From NCBI GenBank assembly GCA_965250205.1, contig CBDFNK010000016.1, forward strand, positions 1-64,000: DNA of 64,000 nucleotides, in the 5' to 3' direction. This document shows positions 42,302 through 50,888 of the stretch, in pieces; the stretch's first letter is position 1, and each line of letters opens with the position of its first letter. This stretch comes from JAHZKN01 sp965250205 (GTDB lineage: Bacteria; Pseudomonadota; Alphaproteobacteria; Rhizobiales; Hyphomicrobiaceae). The notes beneath the pieces were generated by a model that was given only the letters and a program-made list of their open reading frames with translations, was not told where the DNA came from and did not search any database. Position numbers and translations under genes: made by a program.

Positions 42302-45300
42302 CTAGCGCAATTGAGACTTCCGCTTGCGCGTCTTTAGTTGCCATTTCTGTTTATTGATTTGCGGCTTAAACAGCTTGTTATTGGGCTTAGGCGCCTTGTA
42401 GATCTGTGGCTTTTTCGGCAGAGGGCGCACTTTGGGTTTCGTGCGACACGTGCCGTTGACCCACACTTTACCCTGCAAGGCACAAAGCACTTTTTGCGAC
42501 GTTTTAGGCCTACATTTGCCGTTCTTCCACTTCCAGCCCTTCGCCAAACACTTCTGTTTTGGTGTTGGACCCTTGGGTTTGCACCTACCGTTCTTTGACT
42601 TCGGCGTGCCATCAGGGCAGTAAAGCTGGATCGGTGGCGTGGCCTTGCTGACGCAGCGGCCATGTTTCCAGACTTTGCCTTGCAGCTTACACAGAAGCTG
42701 TTTGGACGGTTGCATCCGACATTTGCCGTTCTTCCATTTGCCGCCCTTCGCTAAACATTTCTGTTTTGGCGTTGGTCTGGTTGGCGGGCAGCGACCGTTC
42801 TTCGGTTTAGGCAAACCGTTCGGGCAGTAAAGCTGGATCGGTGGCGTTTTGTCGACGCAGCGTCCGTTCTTCCACTTTTTACCCTGAAGTTTACACTTCA
42901 CCTTGTCCGAAACGTTCGGCCGACACAGACCATTCTTCCAAATGCGCCCTTTCTTACGGCATTTCTCTGCCGCTGTGTCCGGCGTGATGCATTTTCTACG
43001 ACGCCACGTGCCACCGCGTAATTTGCAGAAGCATTTTGCATCATTGGCGCGGCACGCCGTCGGGTTGCGGTTTTCGCATTTCCACAGTTTGGAATTCCAA
43101 ACCTTCATGTAGCCGCACGGGCACTGGCTGCTCTTTGGCACAGGTTTGCCGTCTGGACATAGCCGCTCCGTTTCTTTCGGCACACATGTACTGTTGCGAC
43201 GTTTGTATCCGCTCTTGCAAACGCACATGCCATAGCGGTTCTTGGTTTCATTGGCACCACGGCATTGGGGCGGTGGCGGGAGAACCTCAATGGGCTGACA
43301 CACACGCTTGCGACGCTCGTAGCCTGATTTGCAAACACAGCGGCCATACTTGTTTGACACTTCGTTTTTGCCGCATTGCGCATGATCCTGACAGCGTTCT
43401 GGTAACGGCAGACGACGTTTTATGATTTGCTTGCAGCTGAGTGGAACACACTTCAGGCGACTCCAGCTCCAGCGTTGATAACGTCCGCACGAGATGTCTG
43501 GCACGCATCGGCGCACTTTGCGATCCCAATGGGTGCCACCTGGGCACGTGTTTATCGACACGCAGCGCTGTTTTCTCGGATTCCAGCGTTGGCCATCTGG
43601 GCATGACTTGGTGCATGCACCATACGTGCGGTTCCAAATCGTGCCACGTGGACAGCACTTGCCGTTTGGCTTGCGCCGTTCTGGATCGTAGCATTGCTTT
43701 GGTACACATGCGCCGTCATAGCGTGACCATGTTTCACCACGCGGGCACGGACACCGGCCATTTGCGCGCCGCTTGCTGCCATCAGGACATGTTGGGGTTG
43801 GGTCAACAATCGGATGGATCGGAACAATTTCCGGCAATGGCTTGATGCAATTTTTGGATGGGATCTTGGCAACGGCTGATGCTGTGTCATCACTGCCGTT
43901 GCTGTTGCCTCGGGTGCCGGCAATCGGGAACGTCAAACGGGCTGTATTTTTGAGATTGCACAGACCTTTGTCTGGCACTTCGGCCGACACAGAGAATTTA
44001 AGCGTATCACCCTTTTGCAGATTGAGGGCTGGGTGCTCGCACTTATAGTTCGTGCCACCACCAGAGCAATTCCAAGCCGCATCGAAGGTCAGCGCGGTTG
44101 GTGTTGCTGAAAACGTTTCTTCCAACTTGATGACACTGGTCAGCGGATCAGGACCAAGGTTGGTCAATGTCACATCATAGTCGCAGCGCCAGGACGCACC
44201 ATTTTTGATGCACGGCCCTTTGGCGACTTTTTCTGTTTTGATGTTCGTTGGATCACAGGTGATGAACAACATGCCACCGACCCACCATTGCAAGAAGGCA
44301 TCGGCACTGGCGTCGGCTTCATCATCGGTAAGCTTGAAGTTGGCTTGTGTGCCACCTGCAGGCGCCGCAAGTTTAACGCGGTTCACCATCTCGCAACCCT
44401 GCGCTTCGAGGTTAGGCAACGACATCGTCAGTCTCATCGGGAAGCTGATGGATGCGCCGTTAATAAGATCGACGCTGACGCTGGTGTTGCACAGGTAGTT
44501 CGGGGCCGCACCACCACAGACAAGGCCAGGATTACCACTGGCAAGCGTTGCGTTGGCAGGTACCGTTTCATTCAATGTGACAAAATCGGAAAACGCGACA
44601 GGACCCTCGTTGGTGAGCGTAATTTTGTAATCGCATTCAATCGTGTCACCACCCGCCTTCTGACATTTGGCACCATTAAGCGCCGTTTTATCAACGCGGA
44701 TGTTGGAGGCCACATTTGTTGGCAGCACTTCTGTCCATACGCAGCTTTGGCCAGCGCCGGGGCCAGGTGGGCCTGGAGGGGGACCAAAACCGGGGTCGGT
44801 TACGGAGAAGCAATTCTGCGCCCAGTAGCCAACGCCTGCCGGGTCTGCTGGCAGCGTGACAGTAATCTCAAAACTGGTTTTGCCACCTGCCGCCAAAGTT
44901 AGCGGGGCAACGCAGGAAAATGGAACGGTTGCCGGTGGCCCACCCAAACATTGTGGGTCGGGATTAATAGCCGCCACCGGGACAGCCACCGGACCACCTG
45001 AGATAAATAAGCGATCGGTCAGCAATACATTGCCATTGAACGGCAGATTGCCCGTGTTGGTGATTTTTAGCGTATAGGTCGCGTCGCCACTTGCAACAGC
45101 GATATCTGGACCAAGTTTTTCAAACTTAAGCGCCCGTCCGCCTTCATCACAGGCTTGACCGACGTGTGGCCAAGCAAGTGTGGCGCAATTCCTAAAGCCA
45201 AAGTTGCCGACGTTGACCAGACCTGCGGTGTCGAGCCGTACGGTGACACTGCGCGCTGCACCAGGCGGCAGCGCCGGACCTGGAAGGGCACAGGCAAAGT

Positions 45301-47308
45301 CAGGTGTTGGCGTCGGTGTACAAAACCAATCGATGCCGTCCGGTGTCGCAGATGTAATATCTGTGGCCGTGCCTGAACCAGGGCCTGCGATAATGGTCGA
45401 GACATCAGAAAAGACCAACGGCCATTCTGATGTTTCCGAGCCCGTATTGGTGAGGGTAATGGTGCACGCCACAATGCCGCCGAGACCGCCCGGCTGACAG
45501 ACTTTGTCGATGGTGACGATCGGGGTGCCGGGTGGGATTTCAAGTTCAGGCGGATCAATCGGTATAATCGGCACATCAATGTCAGGTTCCGCAATTTCGG
45601 CGACCGTCTGGCACGGTGCATAAATTGCAACGTCTCCGCCGTGGCCAATGCGACGTGTGTCTTGGGCCTGGTCCTCAAAAGCGACGAACCAACTTTCCCA
45701 TGGGGCTGTGTCCGAACCACCAAAGAAATAATCGACAACGCCTTGCAAAGCACCTGAGCCTGTCAGGGGCTGGGAAGCATTCAGAGGGGCTCCGGATGTT
45801 TTGCTTAAGCCCTGCAGGCCGGAAAACAAGCGCCGTCCGCCGCGTTTGACTCGGGGCTCATCGTCGCCATCGCGCAAGTTTGAGCCGCTGGCCCACAACG
45901 TGGTGGCGCACTGCCCAAATTCCAATTGTCCGCGACTGTCATAGCCGTAGCCGAGTGCGATGCCGCCATCGCTTGAGCGATAGGGTTGTTTGAGGCCAAC
46001 GGCAATTTCGTCAGGCGCGGCTTTCCATTCCTGTCCGGTCTCATCCCACCGGTAGCGCAGGACCGCAGCTGTATCTGGGGTTGCAAAGACGGAATAGTCA
46101 TAGCTGCTAACAGCGGGACCGCGTTGAGAAAGGTAGAGCGTTGTCGCGCCATCAAAAACAATTTTTGTAATTGTCGCATCCGAGGGCACACCGTTGAGAT
46201 TGATCTCTAAACGCGCATCACTTGCAAAACCGCCGTCATTATTCATGCCGACGGACCACACTTCAGGACCCTCTGCCACAGAATAAAATAATCTATCCTT
46301 ATGCCGTGCCAGAGCCACCACGCGGCGCGCCTTGGCTGCATAGCCCCAGGTCTTGGGATCTTCACTGTCGAATGAGGGTTGCGTAATTTCAACGCGATCA
46401 CTTGCCCGGAAGGGCTCGGCGCGACGACCGACGCCCCATAGAGCTGTTTCACCATGGTCAAACTGACCCAGCATACGACCCGACATGTCCAATCGATGAA
46501 TAAAACCTGTTTCGAGGTTGCTTGCAAAAACCTGTTCATGGGTTTTGTCGAACGCCAAACCGCCAATGCCGGGACCGGCATTTGGTTTGCTTTTTGAGGT
46601 GACAGTCGCGAATAGGCTAACAGCACCTGTTGTGCCATCAATCTTCCAAATGGAACCTGGACCGCCATTGACGCGCTGAGAAAACTGTCCGGGCATCCAT
46701 GTTGCTCCTGGAGTGCCCTTCAAAATGCGCTGTGCCGTGCCGTTGCCGGTGTCCTTGACGATGTGCAAGCCATAAAACGACGTTGCAGCGGTTAAAATAT
46801 TGATTGCGTCCCCACCACCTTGGGGTGCGAGCGCGGTTGCAAACACCTGACCAATGTCTTTGGCCGCGATGGAAAGTTTGAATGGTGCATCAATGAGCTT
46901 GCCAGAGGGTCCACCGCCAAGTGCACTGATGTCTACGATTTTGAGTGAAGCCCCATCGCCGTCAATATACGTGCGATCAAGCGGGTGAACATTTCCGGGT
47001 AGGGAAGCGTCTTCGCGGGTTCCGGAAAAACCTGTGACAACGGCATTACCTTTGGAGATGAGTGGCGTTGCATCCTGGGCTTTGGCTGAAGGGAGTCCGC
47101 CAAGAGCGAAAAGACTTGTAGCAAGTGCAACAATGGAAAAGCGCCGCCATGTTGGCGCGGGTGCGCTAGTTGTTTTAGTCGCAGCCAAATACTTGTTCGG
47201 CGCGGGCAGGGCTTCTGGTTGTGTACTGTTGTGCTCAAACTTGCGGGCACACTGACGCGAACACATGCCTGCATTCGGACAAATATGATGCGCTTTTTGT
47301 AAGTCCAT
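42302..47308 (-). CDS. large secreted protein: propeller-like head, DUF11-like domains, Cys-rich basic tail
   Basis: A 1668-residue protein. The ATG at 47308 follows GGAG. The N-terminus is unusual: a Cys/His stretch (HHICPNAGMCSRQC) precedes a signal-like segment (FSIVALATSLFALGGLPSAKAQ, ending near residue 78). Residues ~80-590 have quinoprotein/propeller-like blades (FDKTHEQVFASNLETGFIHR). Residues ~600-1150 hold four DUF11-type Ig-like domains, each with Cys pairs (for example CTITLTNTGSETSEW, CDYKITLTNEGPVAFSD). From ~1173 to the end about 20 short Cys modules follow (CPDGQRWNPRKQRC, CKLQGKKWKNGRC, CLAKGGKWKNGKC), then a Lys/Arg-rich terminus without a barrel. I know no named family for the whole chain. 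Probably an exported adhesive or matrix protein. Confidence 0.85.
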   Translation of the reverse strand: MDLQKAHHICPNAGMCSRQCARKFEHNSTQPEALPAPNKYLAATKTTSAPAPTWRRFSIVALATSLFALGGLPSAKAQDATPLISKGNAVVTGFSGTREDASLPGNVHPLDRTYIDGDGASLKIVDISALGGGPSGKLIDAPFKLSIAAKDIGQVFATALAPQGGGDAINILTAATSFYGLHIVKDTGNGTAQRILKGTPGATWMPGQFSQRVNGGPGSIWKIDGTTGAVSLFATVTSKSKPNAGPGIGGLAFDKTHEQVFASNLETGFIHRLDMSGRMLGQFDHGETALWGVGRRAEPFRASDRVEITQPSFDSEDPKTWGYAAKARRVVALARHKDRLFYSVAEGPEVWSVGMNNDGGFASDARLEINLNGVPSDATITKIVFDGATTLYLSQRGPAVSSYDYSVFATPDTAAVLRYRWDETGQEWKAAPDEIAVGLKQPYRSSDGGIALGYGYDSRGQLEFGQCATTLWASGSNLRDGDDEPRVKRGGRRLFSGLQGLSKTSGAPLNASQPLTGSGALQGVVDYFFGGSDTAPWESWFVAFEDQAQDTRRIGHGGDVAIYAPCQTVAEIAEPDIDVPIIPIDPPELEIPPGTPIVTIDKVCQPGGLGGIVACTITLTNTGSETSEWPLVFSDVSTIIAGPGSGTATDITSATPDGIDWFCTPTPTPDFACALPGPALPPGAARSVTVRLDTAGLVNVGNFGFRNCATLAWPHVGQACDEGGRALKFEKLGPDIAVASGDATYTLKITNTGNLPFNGNVLLTDRLFISGGPVAVPVAAINPDPQCLGGPPATVPFSCVAPLTLAAGGKTSFEITVTLPADPAGVGYWAQNCFSVTDPGFGPPPGPPGPGAGQSCVWTEVLPTNVASNIRVDKTALNGAKCQKAGGDTIECDYKITLTNEGPVAFSDFVTLNETVPANATLASGNPGLVCGGAAPNYLCNTSVSVDLINGASISFPMRLTMSLPNLEAQGCEMVNRVKLAAPAGGTQANFKLTDDEADASADAFLQWWVGGMLFITCDPTNIKTEKVAKGPCIKNGASWRCDYDVTLTNLGPDPLTSVIKLEETFSATPTALTFDAAWNCSGGGTNYKCEHPALNLQKGDTLKFSVSAEVPDKGLCNLKNTARLTFPIAGTRGNSNGSDDTASAVAKIPSKNCIKPLPEIVPIHPIVDPTPTCPDGSKRRANGRCPCPRGETWSRYDGACVPKQCYDPERRKPNGKCCPRGTIWNRTYGACTKSCPDGQRWNPRKQRCVSINTCPGGTHWDRKVRRCVPDISCGRYQRWSWSRLKCVPLSCKQIIKRRLPLPERCQDHAQCGKNEVSNKYGRCVCKSGYERRKRVCQPIEVLPPPPQCRGANETKNRYGMCVCKSGYKRRNSTCVPKETERLCPDGKPVPKSSQCPCGYMKVWNSKLWKCENRNPTACRANDAKCFCKLRGGTWRRRKCITPDTAAEKCRKKGRIWKNGLCRPNVSDKVKCKLQGKKWKNGRCVDKTPPIQLYCPNGLPKPKNGRCPPTRPTPKQKCLAKGGKWKNGKCRMQPSKQLLCKLQGKVWKHGRCVSKATPPIQLYCPDGTPKSKNGRCKPKGPTPKQKCLAKGWKWKNGKCRPKTSQKVLCALQGKVWVNGTCRTKPKVRPLPKKPQIYKAPKPNNKLFKPQINKQKWQLKTRKRKSQLR
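42390..43790 (-). repeat. coding array of Cys/Trp/Lys modules
   Basis: This part of the large secreted protein encodes the Cys-rich tail. Near the 3' end the DNA itself repeats: the pair of modules CLAKGxKWKNGKC and CxLQGKxWxxGxC plus a spacer YCPxGxPKxKNGRC occurs about three times (around 42440-42560, 42640-42760, 42860-42900) with high nucleotide similarity, showing recent internal duplication. Confidence 0.8.
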
Positions 47309-47412
47309 TATTGTCTCCATTAGTGCTGTGCCCGTAGGCACTTCTTAGTGCGAACGGGTGTCAACATTCATCAAGCGTGAAAACAACAATGCCTGTAATC
47401 TACAGAACACGA

Positions 47413-47428
47413 TGTTCCCTATGGAACA
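47413..47428. promoter_or_regulatory. palindrome TGTTCCCTATGGAACA in divergent promoter region
   Basis: TGTTCC-N4-GGAACA lies between the divergent starts of the large secreted protein (47308) and the ECF sigma gene (47499). It matches 15 of 16 bases of the core of the 11696-11715 palindrome. A common regulator for the three genes is an inference. Confidence 0.5.
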
Positions 47429-47498
47429 GCAAGTTTGGTACGTTTCAGTTTCTTTAGGCGTGGAACCACCCAAGGATATTGTTTAAAGGACTAGACAC

Positions 47499-48098
47499 AT
47501 GTCGCACACAACATTAACATCTCAAAATGACGATGAAGTAATAAATGTGCTTGATGATAAAAGTTTACTCGCTGCTGTCGCCGATGGAGATGGCGAGGCA
47601 TTCCAAACGCTCTACCAGCGTCATCGAAACCGCATATTAAGTTTTCTCATCGGAATTGTTGGCAATCGCGCCCAAGCCGAAGAAGTGATGAATGAAGTTT
47701 TCTTGGCAGCATGGCGCAGTGCGGGCAGATTTGAAGGCCGCGCCCAACCCCTGACATGGCTGATGTCGATTGCACGCAATCAGGCGATTAGCCTTCTGCG
47801 TAAGCAGCGTGAAGTGACGGGAATCTTGGATAAGGTGACCTACAACTTGGCGGACTTGGCTGACGGCCCCGAGCAGCAGGCTCAAAAATCAGCCGATGCG
47901 GACATATTGCGCCGCTGCATCAAAATGCTGTCACCGGCGCATCGGGCGATTGTGGATCTCGTCTATTATCAGGATTGTTCGGTATCAGAGGCTGCAAAGA
48001 TCCTTTCCGTGCCGCAAAATACAGTCAAAACGCGGATGTTCTACGCCCGCAAAAAGCTATCGGGCATGTTGCAAGAACACGGTCTTGCTACCGCATAA
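47499..48098 (+). CDS. ECF-type RNA polymerase sigma factor
   Basis: A 199-residue group IV sigma factor with region 2 (YQRHRNRILSFLIGIVGNRA, then EEVMNEVFLAAWRSAGRFEG) and region 4 (HRAIVDLVYYQDCSVSEAAKI, quoted in part, then VPQNTVKTRMFYARKKL). AAAGGA precedes the ATG. It is divergent from the large secreted protein gene. No anti-sigma gene follows intact; instead a strong ribosome site AAAGGAGGTGA directly after the stop leads into an 11-codon GTG frame. The likely targets are the surface genes around it, but that is inferred from position only. Confidence 0.94.
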   Translation: MSHTTLTSQNDDEVINVLDDKSLLAAVADGDGEAFQTLYQRHRNRILSFLIGIVGNRAQAEEVMNEVFLAAWRSAGRFEGRAQPLTWLMSIARNQAISLLRKQREVTGILDKVTYNLADLADGPEQQAQKSADADILRRCIKMLSPAHRAIVDLVYYQDCSVSEAAKILSVPQNTVKTRMFYARKKLSGMLQEHGLATA

Positions 48099-48102
48099 AG
48101 GA

Positions 48103-48138
48103 GGTGAGCCCGTTCAAGAACGCTGACATCACGCGCTA
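48103..48138 (+). pseudogene. possible remnant of anti-sigma gene start
   Basis: Immediately after the sigma stop lies AGGAGGTGA, a full-length Shine-Dalgarno match, overlapping a GTG that opens VSPFKNADITR and then hits TAG. ECF sigma genes of this kind are usually followed by a translationally coupled zinc-finger anti-sigma gene. This could be the surviving first codons of such a gene after deletion or nonsense mutation, or chance. Confidence 0.3.
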
Positions 48139-48243
48139 GCGTTTGGGTTTGTTTGGCCAGTGAGGATCATAGGGCCCAAACGGAGCCTAGTCGCTATCGG
48201 TCATTTTTTCAGTATTGACGGTCATGGCTGAGACGCTGGAGAG

Positions 48244-48432
48244 TTATGTCGCATCACTTGGTTCATGACACCGCTGGGCGAGCAAGTCTGCCACTTCATG
48301 AGCCGTTTTCTCGCGTGCCACACGTAAATAGCGGATGGCGGCATCGGCGCGTTCGACAAGGTAAATTTTGCGCTTCAGTTCGGCTGAGACCCGGTCGGAT
48401 TGGGCGAGCAATTGGTTGGGCTGATCTTCCAA
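48244..48432 (-). CDS. weak candidate small helical protein, 62 aa
   Basis: The frame starts with TTG and would encode a charged helical peptide (ELKRKIYLVERADAAIRYLRV, quoted in part) with no family match. The composition is protein-like, but there is no good ribosome site and the start is non-ATG. It may be the end of a decayed gene. Confidence 0.25.
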   Translation of the reverse strand: MEDQPNQLLAQSDRVSAELKRKIYLVERADAAIRYLRVAREKTAHEVADLLAQRCHEPSDAT

Positions 48433-48528
48433 ATTATCTATTTGGTGGTCTTTCCTTCTTTAGGGCCTTCTTAGGGTGCCTTTTGGGCGGCCGCTTTTTA
48501 TTGATAGATCCTGCTCGTCGTCCACAGC

Positions 48529-48628
48529 GTGTTGCCCAAAAGTGGAACCCGGTTTTGGGACAAACAACACGCTTAAACATAGATCTAAAGCATGTTCGTT
48601 ATGCCGACTAAGCAAGACATGCTTTAGG
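48529..48628. repeat. palindromic intergenic mosaic (Rhizobiales-type)
   Basis: First inverted repeat: GTGTTG-C-CCCAAAA ... TTTTGGG-ACAAA-CAACAC around GTGGAACCCGG (48529-48571). Second: CTAAAGCATGT ... ACATGCTTTAG (48586-48628). Elements with AAAGTGGGAACCGGTTTT-like centres and GCATG arms are scattered widely in Rhizobiales genomes; the resemblance is from memory of that group. It is unrelated to the A-D repeat family. Confidence 0.7.
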
Positions 48629-48892
48629 TGCCTGATAAGGTTGATTGATTCAGGTGCAGATTAGGTCGCAACCAGGCTCAATTCAGACGTGACGACGGTC
48701 CGTCGCCGGAAAATCATGGGCTAAAGGGGGCTGAGATGCCCTGCTTTTGCAAACAAAATGGCATTGAAAACAACGGGTTAGAAGACACAGAAATATTTTT
48801 TGCGCGCCCGTTCCCGCCGGAACAGCTGAAAAAGCGACGCTCTCGTAGGGTGTGTTTATCGACGAACAACAAAGACCCCTTGGAGAGCCCCG

Positions 48893-49177
48893 ATGACCAC
48901 CTTGAACACAATCCTTCGCACTGCCCTGACAACCGCCGTTGTTGCAGGCGCCCTGGCAGCCCAGGCTTCCACCGCTTCAGCCGTTTCGCTGCGCGTTAAA
49001 GTTTCTTGCACCGGTGATTACCTGAACTACTGCTCACAACACGCTCCAGGTTCTGCAGCCACCAAAGCTTGCATGCGCCGCAACGGTTCCAAGCTTTCAA
49101 AGCGCTGCGTTAAGGCTCTGATCTTAGCCGGCTATGTTTCCAAAGCTGAAGTGTCCCGCCGCGCAGCAAAACGCTAA
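48893..49177 (+). CDS. small secreted Cys-rich protein, 94 aa
   Basis: A signal peptide (MTTLNTILRTALTTAVVAGA, cut near residue 30 after ASA) and a basic mature part with four Cys: SCTGDYLNYCSQHAPG, KACMRRNGSKLSKRC. The spacing resembles the short 'cysteine-rich repeat' proteins common in alphaproteobacteria. GGAGAG precedes the ATG and a terminator follows. Two disulfides are likely in the periplasm or outside. Confidence 0.85.
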   Translation: MTTLNTILRTALTTAVVAGALAAQASTASAVSLRVKVSCTGDYLNYCSQHAPGSAATKACMRRNGSKLSKRCVKALILAGYVSKAEVSRRAAKR

Positions 49178-49222
49178 ACGAAATTCCCCTGAAACGGGGC
49201 GTGCTCCTCCCAAGGCATACCA

Positions 49223-49262
49223 AAACCCCGGAAGGCTTCAGGCCCGCCGGGGTTTCTTTTTT
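49223..49262 (+). terminator. intrinsic terminator after small Cys-rich gene
   Basis: AAACCCCGG and CCGGGGTTT form a 9-bp stem around a 15-base loop, followed by TCTTTTTT, 46 bp after the stop. Confidence 0.88.
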
Positions 49263-49400
49263 GCATGAGGAATGGAATAATTCTGATTTAGACGTGCGGT
49301 TTATGAGAAGTTTGTTCTGTCTGTGATTGCGTTTTTGTCGTGTCACAGGTGGAACATCCAGGCTCGCGTGGATGGTGCATGATCGTAGCGAACGGGTCGT

Positions 49401-49434
49401 CTCATATGAGATGTGCCTCACATGAAAATGTGAG
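49401..49434. promoter_or_regulatory. paired palindromes in leader of Lys/Ala-rich gene
   Basis: CTCATATGAG (49401-49410) is a perfect 10-bp palindrome, followed by CTCACAT-GAAA-ATGTGAG (49417-49434), a 7-bp stem with a tetraloop. They lie 41-74 bp before the start codon. They could be regulator sites or a leader RNA hairpin. Confidence 0.4.
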
Positions 49435-49474
49435 CCAACGCAAATTGGTCTTCAAAATTGAAAGGACCTCGCCC

Positions 49475-50131
49475 ATGAAATGGATCGTAGTTTTAGCTTC
49501 GGTTGTGACAGCGTTTAGTGCTTTTACAACCGCGCCCGTGATGGCAGGTGATGTGTCAGATGTCGTGCGTGCCCGCGCCAATGCGCGCGCTGGTGGTGGC
49601 ACCAGCGGTCATGATGCCTACATCTTAAAGCAAAGCGGAGGCGCATTAAGCGGCTCCAAATCCAAGGCATACGCGAAAAAGAAAGCCGCCGCCAAACGTC
49701 GCTCGCTTAAAGCAACCAAGCGCAAGGCGGCCGCCAAGCGCCGTGCCGCACGTGCTGCCAAAAAGAAAGCCGCTGCCAAGCAACGCGCTGCCATTGCCGC
49801 TAGGAAGGCCAAACAAAAGCGTGCCGCTGCAGGTAAGGCGACCGCAAAAGCGTCTGCCTCTGAAAAGTCTGAGGACACCACGCCAACACCGTCAACTGCC
49901 GCAGTGCTGACCAATCAGGACGTTGGTGATGATCAAACAGACAGCGCGACGAACGACGAACCGCCTGAAGTTGTGGCTGCCAACGATGACGACAAGGACA
50001 ACACCAAAGACAATGGCAAAACCGTTGAGACACCAGAAGTGGATAACTCCACAGTAAAGGAAGACGAAGCAGAAGGCGGTTGCAAGCGCTTCATTCCTGA
50101 GGTTGGTCAAACCGTTTCGGTTGACTGCTAA
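49475..50131 (+). CDS. secreted Lys/Ala-rich protein (histone H1-like composition)
   Basis: A 218-residue protein with a signal peptide (MKWIVVLASVVTAFSAFTTA, cut near MAG). The mature start DVSDVVRARANARAGGGTSG is followed by ~90 residues made almost only of Lys, Arg and Ala (KKKAAAKRRSLKATKRKAAA), then a ~70-residue acidic region and a C-terminal motif GGCKRFIPEVGQTVSVDC with two Cys. A basic arm plus acidic tail could bind anionic polymers such as eDNA, LPS or peptidoglycan; that is inference. AAAGGA precedes the ATG. A broken paralogue lies just downstream. Confidence 0.82.
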   Translation: MKWIVVLASVVTAFSAFTTAPVMAGDVSDVVRARANARAGGGTSGHDAYILKQSGGALSGSKSKAYAKKKAAAKRRSLKATKRKAAAKRRAARAAKKKAAAKQRAAIAARKAKQKRAAAGKATAKASASEKSEDTTPTPSTAAVLTNQDVGDDQTDSATNDEPPEVVAANDDDKDNTKDNGKTVETPEVDNSTVKEDEAEGGCKRFIPEVGQTVSVDC

Positions 50132-50155
50132 GCACAGTCCGAAAAGCACAACACC

Positions 50156-50193
50156 AGAACCGGTGGCCAGGGATGGCTGCCGGTTCTTTTTTT
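50156..50193 (+). terminator. intrinsic terminator after Lys/Ala-rich gene
   Basis: AGAACCGG ... CCGGTTCT stem with an imperfect inner extension (TGGCC/GGCTG), followed by TTTTTT, 25 bp after the stop. Confidence 0.87.
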
Positions 50194-50415
50194 GCTGGGG
50201 TAGCGGCCAAACTTGGGGTTCGAGACGACACCGCCGAACCCACCTCCCGGGACCATGGTCACCGCAAACTTTGCAGGCATTTGGCAATAGAGTCAGAGGC
50301 GGTACCCCTGTTTCCCAGGTGACTGCCAGTCCCAGGTTTTGGGTGCAGTGTGGGGTCTGTCTCGAATCCTGCGTTTCTTGCGTGGGCCAGCTCTAATGTG
50401 AATGAGGACCTTGCG

Positions 50416-50888
50416 ATGAAGTGGACAGTGTTGATTACGGCAGTTGTGGCGGCCTTGAGTGCCTTTTCCACGGCACCTGTGATGGCATGATCTTGCCGAC
50501 GTCGTGCGTGCACGTGCCAATGCGCGCGCTGGCGGTGGCACCAGCGGGCATGACGCCTGGGTATTGAAACGCCACGGTAGACTTGAGTGGGCCAAGCACC
50601 ACCTCACGCCGCAGTCTGGCAAAGAAAAAAGCTGCTAAAAAGCGCGCACTGTTAGCGGCTAAAGCCAAGAAGGCCTCAGTTGCAAAGCGTCGTGCTGTGG
50701 TTGCAGCGAAGAAAAAGAAAGCAGCTGAACGCCGGGCTTATCTTTTGGCCAAGAAGAAGGCTGAAAAGAAACGTGCTATTTTACTGGCCGCAAAGAAAAA
50801 GAAAGCCAAGCTTGCTGCAATTACCGCGCGCAAAAAAGACAAAGCGCAACAGCTGGCAGCCGCCACGCTTGCGAAAGTAGAAGCTGAG
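50416..50888 (+). pseudogene. broken paralogue of the Lys/Ala-rich secreted protein
   Basis: The start MKWTVLITAVVAALSAFSTA is a clear copy of the upstream signal peptide, but the frame stops at TGA right after PVMA. A second frame restores DVVRARANARAGGGTSGHDA, and a third one (from about 50583) carries the Lys/Ala arm (KKAAKKRALLAAKAKKASVA). So at least two frameshifts have occurred. The 3' end, including the acidic part and C-terminal Cys motif, is replaced by IS3 sequence at about 50889. Confidence 0.87.

Larger units (their letters stand above)
48099..48892. other. 794-bp region without a secure gene
   Basis: Between the sigma factor and the small Cys-rich secreted protein. It contains the possible anti-sigma remnant, one weak small frame on the minus strand (48244-48432), and two inverted repeats (48529-48571, 48586-48628) of a Rhizobiales-type mosaic. 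The last ~80 bp should hold the promoter of the 94-residue protein gene. Confidence 0.6.

Noticed and set aside
45067..45753. 228-codon alternative frame within the large secreted protein
   Set aside because: It lies on the same strand in another frame of a continuous, domain-bearing gene; composition is Arg/Ser/Leu-rich without motifs.
48736..48999. Plus-strand frame starting MPCFCKQNGIENNG
   Set aside because: It overlaps the secure 94-residue secreted protein in another frame and its second half is Arg/Cys-rich shadow sequence.
48817..49360. GGAACA-like ECF -35 elements upstream of the small Cys-rich and Lys/Ala-rich genes and the sigma gene
   Set aside because: GGAACA occurs at about 47423, 48819 and 49351, but I could not find a matching -10 at a constant distance. 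The motif is short enough to be chance.
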